Below, in pieces: positions 1 to 6,667 of a stretch of 15,929 nucleotides of DNA (position 1 is the first letter of the stretch; the number at the start of each line of letters is the position of its first letter). The stretch spans positions 21,855 to 37,783 of the forward strand of contig HF997997.1 in the NCBI GenBank assembly GCA_000433015.1, given 5' to 3'. Source of the stretch: Firmicutes bacterium CAG:631. GTDB lineage: Bacteria > Bacillota_I > Bacilli_A > RFN20 > CAG-631. Both the position numbers and the translations under genes were made by a program. The notes beneath the pieces are model-generated. The model made no database searches and was not told the DNA's origin. It worked only from the letters and a program-made list of their open reading frames with translations.

Positions 1-2
1 AT

Positions 3-1529
3 TTAAGAAATGAATTAGATATTTATTTTGAAAAAAATTCTAATAAAGAAAATCATAATGAATTTACTGGCATTTCTCAAGGAAATAATTTAATTTATAT
101 TTTATGGGAAACAGGGGATTTTTCAGGAATTAATAAAGATTTAACACCTAATTTATATGAATTATTCTCTAATTCATTAGTTTTAAATGAATATTACGGA
201 AAAGATCAAACCAATATTTCTGAAGGAAAGTTTTTATTTGGTTCTTATCCAAGTGATGGATTTTTAAATTACAATTATTTAGAAAATGTTTATCCATTTA
301 CTTTACCAAATATGTTTAGAAAAGCTTATGGAGAGGACACACAAGTTGTTTCTTATCATAATAATGAAGGAAGTTATTACAAACGAGATTCTTCTCATGA
401 ACACTTTGGCTTTGATGAACATGTTGATGCTTTAGATATGGATATTGAACAAAATGATAAAGAGCATGGAACTCCTGGAGGACTTTGGATTAATTTGGAT
501 AGTGAAATGTTCCGTCTTTGTGTTACGGAACAAGATCCTCAATCTTATCCTTTAATGGTTCCTGTTGATACCGACAAACCTTTCTTTAGTTATGTGGCTA
601 CTTTTTCAACACATGGGCCTTTTGAAGATCGATTAAATCCAGAACGAGTAACAGAAAATTATTATCAAAACTATTTGGCATTACAACAAAAATTAGATGC
701 TTATTTAGAAACCAATCCTAATCCTGTAAATTATTTGGGTTATCCATTATTAGTTGATGAAAATACTTCTGAAAAAATAGTAGAAATCATTGAAAAATCG
801 CAAGAAGACTCCATTGAAGTATTTAATAGTCATGCTAAAGAATATCTGCTTGCTGCGATGGATTTTGACCAAGGCTTGGGATATTTATTAGAAGCCTTAA
901 AAGCAGAAAATAGGTTAGAAGATACAACCATTGTCGTTTTATCAGACCATTACGCTTATTATCATGATTATGCATTTAATTCTAAAGGGTTAGAAAGAGA
1001 AAGTAATTTAACAAATCCTGAAAGTTATCATATTCCTGGTTTTATTTATGATGAAAAATTAGTTAGTAAAATCAAATCTATGGATGAAATCACGCTTCAA
1101 CAATACAATATCGGTTATACAATGTATGAATATGCTGGAGATCAAATTTTAAGTTCAAATAAATTTTTTAACAATACAGATATGGTGCCAACGTTATTAA
1201 ATTTATTTGGTATTGAATATGATAGTGCTGTTTATTTAGGAGAAGATTTGTTTAATGAATCGATTTCTTTTGTTAATTCTCGAAAGGGTGGAATTTTCAA
1301 TAATCAATTTTATACTGATGATGGCTATAATATTTTAAATTTGGATGAAGATTACATTGCTTATAAAGAGGGTAAAAAAGAATTCACAGAAGAAGAAATT
1401 GCTGCTTTTGAGCAATATGAAGAAGAAATTAAAGAATTCATTAAAGAAGTCAGTGACTTTATTGTGAAGACGAATTATTTGAATATGATTTATGATTCGA
1501 ATTATTTTGCTTATCGATTACTCACTTAA
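3..1529 (+). CDS. LtaS-like phosphoglycerol transferase/sulfatase-fold protein (5' end outside window)
   Basis: The reading frame is open from the first complete codon (position 3) to TAA at 1527-1529, so the gene starts upstream and only the extracellular catalytic domain is seen. Enzymes of this family (lipoteichoic acid synthase, alkaline-phosphatase fold) move glycerol phosphate from phosphatidylglycerol onto envelope acceptors outside the membrane. Visible family marks are an ILWET segment (Glu at 108-110, like the LtaS metal-ligand Glu), FSTHGPF (His at 612-614), LSDHYAYY (Asp-His at 945-950, the metal pair), HIPGFIY, and DMVPTLLNLFGI followed by a YLGEDLF segment, a typical end of the domain. 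The usual nucleophile motif (GKTSDSEF in LtaS) is poorly kept: here it reads GKDQTNISEGKF, with Thr at 210-212 the likeliest nucleophile. The C-terminal tail is rich in Glu and Lys. The family is clear, but the exact substrate (lipoteichoic acid or another phosphoglycerol polymer) is not. The N-terminal membrane segments cannot be checked. Confidence 0.82.
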   Translation, partial: LRNELDIYFEKNSNKENHNEFTGISQGNNLIYILWETGDFSGINKDLTPNLYELFSNSLVLNEYYGKDQTNISEGKFLFGSYPSDGFLNYNYLENVYPFTLPNMFRKAYGEDTQVVSYHNNEGSYYKRDSSHEHFGFDEHVDALDMDIEQNDKEHGTPGGLWINLDSEMFRLCVTEQDPQSYPLMVPVDTDKPFFSYVATFSTHGPFEDRLNPERVTENYYQNYLALQQKLDAYLETNPNPVNYLGYPLLVDENTSEKIVEIIEKSQEDSIEVFNSHAKEYLLAAMDFDQGLGYLLEALKAENRLEDTTIVVLSDHYAYYHDYAFNSKGLERESNLTNPESYHIPGFIYDEKLVSKIKSMDEITLQQYNIGYTMYEYAGDQILSSNKFFNNTDMVPTLLNLFGIEYDSAVYLGEDLFNESISFVNSRKGGIFNNQFYTDDGYNILNLDEDYIAYKEGKKEFTEEEIAAFEQYEEEIKEFIKEVSDFIVKTNYLNMIYDSNYFAYRLLT

Positions 1530-1553
1530 AACTTGGCTAGTCCAAGTTTTTTT
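1528..1553 (+). terminator. Intrinsic terminator after the LtaS-like gene
   Basis: A 9-bp perfect stem (AAAACTTGG at 1528-1536 with CCAAGTTTT at 1542-1550) encloses the 5-base loop CTAGT and runs into seven T residues (1547-1553). The stem begins inside the TAA stop codon, so the gene and its terminator overlap. It separates this gene from the rpsB unit. Confidence 0.85.
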
Positions 1554-1586
1554 AAAAAAATCAATGATTTTTGTATAAAAAACAAC

Positions 1587-1615
1587 TTGAATATATATAT
1601 ATATTCATGTATAAT
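1587..1615 (+). promoter_or_regulatory. Sigma-A type promoter of rpsB-tsf
   Basis: The -35 box is TTGAAT (1587-1592) and the -10 box a perfect TATAAT (1610-1615), with the optimal 17-base spacing. Transcription would start near 1622, giving a leader of about 84 bases before the rpsB start codon. The spacer is almost entirely alternating T and A and forms a perfect palindrome, described separately. Confidence 0.85.
1588..1607. repeat. Perfect 20-bp AT palindrome overlapping the rpsB -35 box and spacer
   Basis: TGAATATATATATATATTCA is its own reverse complement. It covers most of the -35 box and all but two bases of the spacer. It could be an operator for a dimeric regulator or simply a flexible, easily melted spacer. 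The sequence cannot tell these apart. Confidence 0.75.
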
Positions 1616-1621
1616 ATGAAT

Positions 1622-1705
1622 GCTGCTTAAAAGCAGTAATACACACACAGCCATCCACTTAGTGATATCAAAGAGCTGTGGCGGAAAAACTAGGAGGAAA
1701 TAAAA
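1622..1705 (+). promoter_or_regulatory. Structured 5' leader of rpsB, candidate autoregulatory RNA
   Basis: Between the predicted start of transcription and the rpsB ATG two hairpins can be drawn. The first is CTGCT/AGCAG (1623-1627 with 1632-1636, loop 1628-1631). The second is a 6-bp closing stem CACAGC/GCTGTG (1646-1651 with 1675-1680) holding a small inner hairpin around CAC-TTA-GTG (1656-1664). The Shine-Dalgarno AGGAGG (1692-1697) lies just after it. Ribosomal-protein leaders often bind their own protein; that S2 binds this one is inference, and I do not recognise a named RNA family. Confidence 0.5.
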
Positions 1706-2707
1706 ATGGAAGAAGAAAAAGTCGTTGTTGAAGAAGTTCAAGCAGAAGAAACTGCTGAACAACCTGTAATGGTAGAAGCTGCACCAGAAGAAGGAGCACA
1801 AATCATTACGATTAAAAAATTGCTAGAAGCTGGATCTCAATTTGGTCATCAAACAAAAAGATGGAATCCAAAAATGGCTCCTTACATCTATGCACCAAGA
1901 AATGGAATTTACATTATTGATTTACAAAAAACAGTGGATTGTGTCATTAATGCATACAATGCTTTAAAAGACATCACTGAAAAAGGTGGCAAAGCCTTAT
2001 TTGTTGGTACTAAAAAACAAATTAAAGATGTTATTATTGAAGAAGCTACCCGTTCAGGCTCCTTTTATGTAACACAAAGATGGCTTGGTGGAACCTTAAC
2101 GAATTTTAAAACGATTCAAAAAAGAATTAAAAGATTAAAAGATATTGAAAAAATGGAAGAAGATGGTGTTTTTGAAAATCTTCCTAAAAAAGAAGTTTTG
2201 CAAATTAGAAAAGAACAAGAACGTTTGGAAAAATTCTTTGGTGGCATTAAAGAAATGCGTAAATTACCAAATGCAGTTTTTGTTATTGATCCACGCGTAG
2301 AACATAATGCAGTTGCAGAAGCAAGAAAATTAAATATTCCAGTATTTGCTATCGTCGATACGAACTCTGATCCAGATGTTGTTGATTATGTTATTCCTGC
2401 AAACGATGATGCAGTTCGTTCTGTAAAATTAATTACAACGGTGATGGCAGATGCTGTTTGTGAAGCAAAAGGTGGCGTTTTAGCTGTTGCTTATACGAAA
2501 GATGAAGGCGAAGAAATTTCAATGAATGAAGTCATTAAATCTTCAGACAAACAAGCCGAAGCTAGAAAATTAGCAAAGCAACAACAACAAAAAGAAAAAG
2601 AAGAAAAACGCGCACAAATGAATAGACAAAATAAAAAAGTTAATGAAAAGAAAGAAACAGAAGTTGAAAATGTTTCTACTACCAAAGAAGAACCAAAGGG
2701 GGAATAA
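1706..2707 (+). CDS. rpsB: 30S ribosomal protein S2, extended at both ends
   Basis: S2 is a late-assembling protein of the small ribosomal subunit, on the back of the 30S between head and body. The family core starts near residue 33 and shows [19 protein letters not shown] (about 39-57), [29 protein letters not shown] and [15 protein letters not shown] followed by [15 protein letters not shown]. At 333 residues it is much longer than the roughly 245 of Bacillus S2. The first 31 residues are extra and acidic (11 Glu in the first 30), and about 79 residues after position 254 form a charged tail rich in Lys, Glu and Gln. The start is firm: AGGAGG (1692-1697) lies 8 bases before the ATG, and the next in-frame ATG (residue 22) has no such site. 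It is first in an operon with tsf, 3 bases downstream. Confidence 0.97.
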   Translation: MEEEKVVVEEVQAEETAEQPVMVEAAPEEGAQIITIKKLLEAGSQFGHQTKRWNPKMAPYIYAPRNGIYIIDLQKTVDCVINAYNALKDITEKGGKALFVGTKKQIKDVIIEEATRSGSFYVTQRWLGGTLTNFKTIQKRIKRLKDIEKMEEDGVFENLPKKEVLQIRKEQERLEKFFGGIKEMRKLPNAVFVIDPRVEHNAVAEARKLNIPVFAIVDTNSDPDVVDYVIPANDDAVRSVKLITTVMADAVCEAKGGVLAVAYTKDEGEEISMNEVIKSSDKQAEARKLAKQQQQKEKEEKRAQMNRQNKKVNEKKETEVENVSTTKEEPKGE

Positions 2708-2710
2708 ATC

Positions 2711-3583
2711 ATGGCAGTAAATACAAGTTTAATTAAAGAATTACGTGAAAGAACCGGAGCTGGCATGATGGATTGCAAAAAAGCTTTGGAACATAGTAAT
2801 AATGATGTTGAAAAAGCAGTCGATTGGTTAAGAGAAAATGGTATTGCAAAGGCTGCAAAAAAATCTACTAGAATTGCTGCTGAAGGTACAACAGAAATTG
2901 CAATTAATGGTAATGCAGCTGCACTTGTAGAAGTTAATTCTGAAACAGACTTTGTTGCAATGAATGAAACTTTTAAAAGTTTAGTAAAAGAAATTGCAGA
3001 AGCTATTGTTAAAAATCAACCTAAAACTTTAGAAGAAGCTTTAGCTATTCCTTATGGTGAAGGAACTTTAAATGATAAAATTGTCAATGCAACTGCAACC
3101 ATTGGTGAAAAGATTACTTTAAGAAGATTTGCAGTTGTAACAAAAAATGATGATGAAATTTTTGGAACTTATTTACATATGGGTGGTAAAAAAGGATCGA
3201 TTGTTGTCGTTACAGGCAAGGATCAAGAAGTAGCAACAGATATGGCGATGCAAGTTGTAGCAACTTTACCAACTTATATCCATAAGACTGATGTTCCTGC
3301 TGAATATATTGAAAAAGAATTAAAAATTCGCTTAGAAGCAAGTAAAGCAAACGGCAGAGAATTAACGAATCCAAAAGCCATTGAAGGTTTAAAAGGGAAA
3401 ATTGCTGATGAAGTTTCCTTATTAGAACAAGATTTCATTAAGGAAGATAAAATTAAAGTTGGTCAATATTTAAAACAACATCAAGCAACAGTTACAAAAA
3501 TGGTTTACTATATTGTAGGAGAAGGCTTAGAAAAAAAAGAAGACAATTTTGTAGAAGAAGTAATGAGTCAAATCAAACAATAG
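2711..3583 (+). CDS. tsf: Elongation factor Ts
   Basis: EF-Ts is the cytoplasmic nucleotide exchange factor that releases GDP from EF-Tu so that it can take GTP and a new aminoacyl-tRNA. The N-terminal UBA-like domain is typical (LIKELRERTGAGMMDCKKAL, then a WLRENGIAKAAKK segment). The core carries the TDFV motif at residues 79-82, whose Asp-Phe pair inserts near the Mg site of EF-Tu. At 290 residues it has the usual Bacillus-like length. The gene starts 3 bases after the rpsB stop, and its ribosome site (AAAGGGGG, about 2696-2703) lies inside the end of rpsB, so the two genes are co-transcribed and probably coupled in translation. A strong terminator follows directly after its TAG stop. Confidence 0.98.
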   Translation: MAVNTSLIKELRERTGAGMMDCKKALEHSNNDVEKAVDWLRENGIAKAAKKSTRIAAEGTTEIAINGNAAALVEVNSETDFVAMNETFKSLVKEIAEAIVKNQPKTLEEALAIPYGEGTLNDKIVNATATIGEKITLRRFAVVTKNDDEIFGTYLHMGGKKGSIVVVTGKDQEVATDMAMQVVATLPTYIHKTDVPAEYIEKELKIRLEASKANGRELTNPKAIEGLKGKIADEVSLLEQDFIKEDKIKVGQYLKQHQATVTKMVYYIVGEGLEKKEDNFVEEVMSQIKQ

Positions 3584-3584
3584 T

Positions 3585-3612
3585 AAGAACACTTTTTAGT
3601 GTTCTTTTTTTT
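3585..3612 (+). terminator. Strong intrinsic terminator after tsf
   Basis: AAGAACACT (3585-3593) pairs perfectly over 9 bp with AGTGTTCTT (3598-3606), with loop TTTT, followed by eight T residues (3605-3612). It begins one base after the tsf stop codon. Only 19 bases lie between the T-run and the pyrH start, and they hold the pyrH ribosome site but no promoter, so pyrH depends on readthrough or on a promoter inside tsf. Confidence 0.9.
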
Positions 3613-3631
3613 ACAAAAAGGAGGCCCAAAA

Positions 3632-4342
3632 ATGTTTAAAAGAGTCTTATTAAAATTAAGTGGTGAAGCGCTTGGAGATGCTAAAGGGAATGGCCCTATT
3701 GACATCAACAAATTAAATGCTTTGGCTAAAGAAATCAAAGAAATTTACGATCAAAAGGTACAATTGGCCATTGTTGTTGGCGCTGGAAATATTTGGCGCG
3801 GAAAAATGGGAGAACAAATGGGTATGGAACGTTCGGCTGCCGATTATATGGGCATGTTAGCAACCATTTTAAATGCTTTAGCCATTCAAAATGCTTTAGA
3901 ATCCATAGGGGTAGAAACAAGAGTTCAAACCTCTTTAACGATTAGTCAAGTTGCAGAGCCCTATATTCGTCGCAAAGCCTTATCCCATCTTACCAAAAAT
4001 CGTGTTTTAATTTTAGGAGGCGGAACGGGTAATCCTTATTTTTCTACAGATACTACAGCTGCATTAAGAGCAATAGAATTAGAAGTGGATGCCATTTTAA
4101 TGGCCAAAAATGGTGTAGATGGTGTTTATTCTAGCGATCCTAAAACTGATCCCCATGCTCAAAAATATGATCAAATTTCGTATATGGAAATCATGTCCAA
4201 AAAACTAAAAGTCATGGACTTAACTGCAATTTCTTTGTGCATGGATAACAAAATGAAATTATTTGTCTTTAATATGAATCAAAATGGGAATATAATAAAA
4301 GCAGTAAAAGGCGATACAAGTATCGGCACTTTAATTCAATAA
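3632..4342 (+). CDS. pyrH: Uridylate kinase (UMP kinase)
   Basis: PyrH phosphorylates UMP to UDP with ATP in the cytoplasm, feeding all UTP and CTP synthesis; the bacterial enzyme is a hexamer of the amino-acid-kinase fold. Visible motifs are KLSGEALG at the N-terminus, [10 protein letters not shown] (phosphate-binding loop), [34 protein letters not shown] (UMP and ATP site) and [14 protein letters not shown] near residues 150-163. The start was set at ATG 3632, which has AGGAGG 7 bases upstream (3619-3624) and gives the canonical [13 protein letters not shown] beginning. An ATG at 3599 in the same frame lies inside the preceding terminator hairpin and has no ribosome site. The product is 236 residues, a normal length. 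It sits 12 bases before frr, the widespread pyrH-frr pair. Confidence 0.97.
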   Translation: MFKRVLLKLSGEALGDAKGNGPIDINKLNALAKEIKEIYDQKVQLAIVVGAGNIWRGKMGEQMGMERSAADYMGMLATILNALAIQNALESIGVETRVQTSLTISQVAEPYIRRKALSHLTKNRVLILGGGTGNPYFSTDTTAALRAIELEVDAILMAKNGVDGVYSSDPKTDPHAQKYDQISYMEIMSKKLKVMDLTAISLCMDNKMKLFVFNMNQNGNIIKAVKGDTSIGTLIQ

Positions 4343-4354
4343 GGAGGAAAACAT

Positions 4355-4906
4355 ATGTCACAAGAAGTGAAAAATGAAGCCAAAGAAAGAATGGAGAAAT
4401 CTATCGCATCTTTCAAAGAAGAATTAACTACAGTACGCACGGGACGTGCAAACACATCTTTAGTTAATAATGTAGAAATTGATTACTATGGAACGCCAAC
4501 CCCTATTTATCAAGTGGCTCAAGTCTCAGTGGTTGATGCAAGACAAATTACCATTCGCCCCTATGATAAGAGTGAATTGAAAAAAATCGAAACTGCCATC
4601 ATTAATGCTGATTTAAATTTGACCCCTTTAAATGATGGTACGATGATTCGAGTCAATGTTCCAGCATTAACCGAAGAAAGAAGAAAACAATATGTAAAAG
4701 ATGTTTATGCATTAGCGGAAAATGCAAAAGTTGCGATTCGCAATATTCGTCGTGATGCCAATGCTTCTTTAAAGAAATTGGAAAAGGAAACACCAGAAGA
4801 CTTATTACGTCATTACAATGAAGAAATTCAAAAGTTAACTGATGAATATGTCAAAAAAATCGACGAACTTGCAAAAGCAAAAGAAAAAGAACTTTTAACT
4901 GTTTAA
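4355..4906 (+). CDS. frr: Ribosome recycling factor
   Basis: RRF works with EF-G to split the post-termination ribosome from mRNA, and its shape mimics tRNA. The 183-residue length fits the family (about 185). Signature stretches are TVRTGRANTSLVNNVEIDYYGTPTPI (domain I to II), ITIRPYDKSELKKIETAI, LNDGTMIRVNVPALTEERRKQ and NIRRDANASLKKLEKE, covering both the three-helix bundle and the small beta domain. The ribosome site AAGGAGG (4341-4347) overlaps the pyrH stop codon, so the two genes share one message. Downstream lies an 85-base gap with hairpins and a terminator before uppS. Confidence 0.97.
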   Translation: MSQEVKNEAKERMEKSIASFKEELTTVRTGRANTSLVNNVEIDYYGTPTPIYQVAQVSVVDARQITIRPYDKSELKKIETAIINADLNLTPLNDGTMIRVNVPALTEERRKQYVKDVYALAENAKVAIRNIRRDANASLKKLEKETPEDLLRHYNEEIQKLTDEYVKKIDELAKAKEKELLTV

Positions 4907-4922
4907 TAATTGCTTCAATTAT

Positions 4923-4953
4923 GGTAAACTATTCATAGTTACCACAAGGTAAC
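4923..4953 (+). promoter_or_regulatory. Two overlapping hairpins upstream of the uppS terminator, attenuator-like
   Basis: Hairpin A pairs GGTAA-ACTAT (4923-4932, one bulged A at 4928) with ATAGTTACC (4935-4943). Hairpin B pairs GTTACC (4938-4943) with GGTAAC (4948-4953), loop ACAA. B shares its left arm with A and its right arm with the first bases of the terminator stem at 4951-4958, so A would allow the terminator and B would weaken it. An extended -10 like TGGTAAACT (4922-4930) also lies here, with only a poor -35 (TTTAAT, 4902-4907). A local promoter for uppS is thus an alternative reading. Confidence 0.4.
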
Positions 4954-4972
4954 CCACTTATAGTGGGTTTTT
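4951..4972 (+). terminator. Intrinsic terminator between frr and uppS
   Basis: AACCCACT (4951-4958) pairs over 8 bp with AGTGGGTT (4962-4969), loop TAT, followed by five T residues (4968-4972). The T-run is short and then broken by GTC, so partial readthrough into uppS is plausible. The uppS ribosome site begins 8 bases later. Confidence 0.7.
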
Positions 4973-4991
4973 GTCTATAAAGGAGGCTATT

Positions 4992-5705
4992 ATGAGTCAA
5001 AGCAATTCCATTCCTATCCATTTAGCTTTAATTTTAGACGGTAATGGTCGATGGGCAAAAAAGAAAGGTCTTATTCGAAGTGTTGGGCACAAGGAAGGTG
5101 CTCAACGCCTCATTGAAAATATTCAATATGCCTTTTCAAAAGGCATCCAAGTGGTATCTATTTTTGCTTTTTCAACAGAAAATTGGAAACGTCCTAAAGA
5201 TGAAGTGGATTATTTATTTTCTTTACCAAAATTATTTTTTGATGAACATATTTCTTATTTTATAGAAAATAAAATTAAAATTGTCATCAGTGGCGAGTAT
5301 CAAAAATTACCTAAAGATACCGTTTTAGTTTTAAAAGATGCTTTAGAAAAAACAAAAAATTTTGATAAAAAAATATTCAATATTGCTTTAAATTATGGTG
5401 GAAAAGATGAAATTTTAATGGCTTGTCAAAAAATTGCTTTTGACTATAAAAATCATCATTTACAATTAGGTGAAATTACAAAAGATCGATTTGAAGATTA
5501 TCTTTATCACAAGTTACCACCCATTGACTTATTAATCAGAACAAGCAATGAGCAACGGCTTTCCAATTTTATGTTATGGCAACTTGCTTATGCAGAACTT
5601 GTTTTTGTAAAAACATTATGGCCTGCATTCACACCTAAAAAATTAGAAAAAGCACTTCAAATTTATGCTAAAAGAAATCGAAGATTTGGAGGATTAAATA
5701 CATGA
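4992..5705 (+). CDS. uppS: Undecaprenyl diphosphate synthase (cis-prenyltransferase)
   Basis: UppS adds isopentenyl diphosphate units to farnesyl diphosphate to make the C55 lipid carrier for peptidoglycan and teichoic acids, at the inner face of the membrane. Motifs are LILDGNGRWAKKKG (catalytic Asp16), SVGHKEGAQ, FAFSTENWKRP, NYGGKDEI, and DLLIRTSNEQRLSNFMLWQLAYAEL near residues 178-202. In the last motif most enzymes have Gly where this one has Asn186. The C-terminus RNRRFGGL is typical. ATG 4992 was chosen because AGGAGG (4981-4986) precedes it by 5 bases; a TTG at 4971 in frame lies in the terminator T-run. The product is 237 residues, close to usual. Its TGA stop overlaps the cdsA ATG (ATGA), implying coupled translation. 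Confidence 0.96.
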   Translation: MSQSNSIPIHLALILDGNGRWAKKKGLIRSVGHKEGAQRLIENIQYAFSKGIQVVSIFAFSTENWKRPKDEVDYLFSLPKLFFDEHISYFIENKIKIVISGEYQKLPKDTVLVLKDALEKTKNFDKKIFNIALNYGGKDEILMACQKIAFDYKNHHLQLGEITKDRFEDYLYHKLPPIDLLIRTSNEQRLSNFMLWQLAYAELVFVKTLWPAFTPKKLEKALQIYAKRNRRFGGLNT

Positions 5706-6661
5706 AACAACGAACAATCACTGCAATTATTTTACTTGCTATTTGTATTCCCTTATTGCTATTAGGAAGTTATTATTTAGCCGTTGCTGTCGCTATCATT
5801 GGTTGTATGGCAGGGTATGAATTATTATCAGCACATAAAAAACAACAAGAAAATTCAGAAAAATATCCTTTACTAACAGTTATTTTTGTTTTTATTGGGA
5901 TTATTAGTTTAGTTTTTTTAAACTATAGTGTTGTAGATGGAAAGGCGTCTTTTTATTTTGATTTTCAAGAAGGAATCATGACAAAAATTGGTTTTTCTCC
6001 AGAAATTTTACTTTTATTTTTGATATTCATGTTAGGCAGCAGTGTTTTTTCTCAAAGATTTAAAATTACTGATGCATTTTATATTTTTACAATGGTTGTT
6101 TTTTTAACTTTTGGTCTACAATCCTTTTTATATATTCGTAGTCTTCCTTTAAATCTAGAAATGGGATTGAAAGTACATTATCAGCCCTATTCTTATGAGG
6201 CATTGAATGGCATTTATTTATGTTTATATCTTTTAATTGTAACAATGATGACAGATACAGGAGCTTATATTGGTGGAATGTTATATCGCAAAACAAATAA
6301 ACCAATTCATTATTTGGCGCCACGAATTTCTCCTAAAAAAACGGTTGAAGGAGCAATTTGTGGAACTGTTTGCGGAACATTAATTGGTTCATTGTTTTTC
6401 ATTTTTGTCGTTTCTCCTTATGAATTAACTTTGCCATGGTATGTTGTGATTATTTTAACTTTTTTACTAACTATCACAGCACAAATTGGGGATTTAATTT
6501 TTAGTTGTGTGAAACGGCATTATCAAATTAAAGATTTTAGTCATTTATTACCAGGACATGGCGGTGTATTAGATCGCATTGATTCTTTAATCTTAAATAG
6601 CATTGTTTTAGGTTTATTTTTATTCGTATGTATTCAAACGTTTGGTCTTTTTGTGGGGTAA
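5702..6661 (+). CDS. cdsA: Phosphatidate cytidylyltransferase (CDP-diacylglycerol synthase)
   Basis: CdsA is a membrane enzyme joining CTP and phosphatidic acid into CDP-diacylglycerol, the branch point to phosphatidylglycerol and cardiolipin. The protein is a series of hydrophobic segments. The family signature is intact at residues 268-294 (S-C-V-K-R, K-D, then GHGGVLDRID), and DTGAYIGGMLYRK plus APRISPKKTVEG stand before it. At 319 residues it is about 50 longer than the Bacillus enzyme. The extra length lies in the middle, including a polar stretch around VDGKASFYFDFQEG and another around KVHYQPYSYEALNG. The start ATG overlaps the uppS stop by four bases. The neighbours uppS and dxr fit an envelope-lipid operon. 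Confidence 0.95.
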   Translation: MKQRTITAIILLAICIPLLLLGSYYLAVAVAIIGCMAGYELLSAHKKQQENSEKYPLLTVIFVFIGIISLVFLNYSVVDGKASFYFDFQEGIMTKIGFSPEILLLFLIFMLGSSVFSQRFKITDAFYIFTMVVFLTFGLQSFLYIRSLPLNLEMGLKVHYQPYSYEALNGIYLCLYLLIVTMMTDTGAYIGGMLYRKTNKPIHYLAPRISPKKTVEGAICGTVCGTLIGSLFFIFVVSPYELTLPWYVVIILTFLLTITAQIGDLIFSCVKRHYQIKDFSHLLPGHGGVLDRIDSLILNSIVLGLFLFVCIQTFGLFVG

Positions 6662-6667
6662 AAGTAA

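Noticed and set aside
1526..1801. Minus-strand open frames such as those at 1526-1801, 2491-2778 and 14136-14417
   Set aside because: Their products are low-complexity Phe/Leu/Cys-rich reverse readings of AT-rich coding DNA on the other strand. They overlap well-supported genes and resemble no family I know.
3599..3631. Upstream in-frame ATG extending PyrH by 11 residues
   Set aside because: It lies within the tsf terminator hairpin and lacks a ribosome site, while ATG 3632 has AGGAGG at 7 bases and matches the family's N-terminus.
4971..4991. TTG start extending UppS by 7 residues
   Set aside because: It falls in the terminator T-run, and the strong AGGAGG lies downstream of it, serving ATG 4992.
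5044..5265. 73-codon + strand frame inside uppS
   Set aside because: It is an out-of-frame shadow of the clearly conserved uppS sequence and has no ribosome site.
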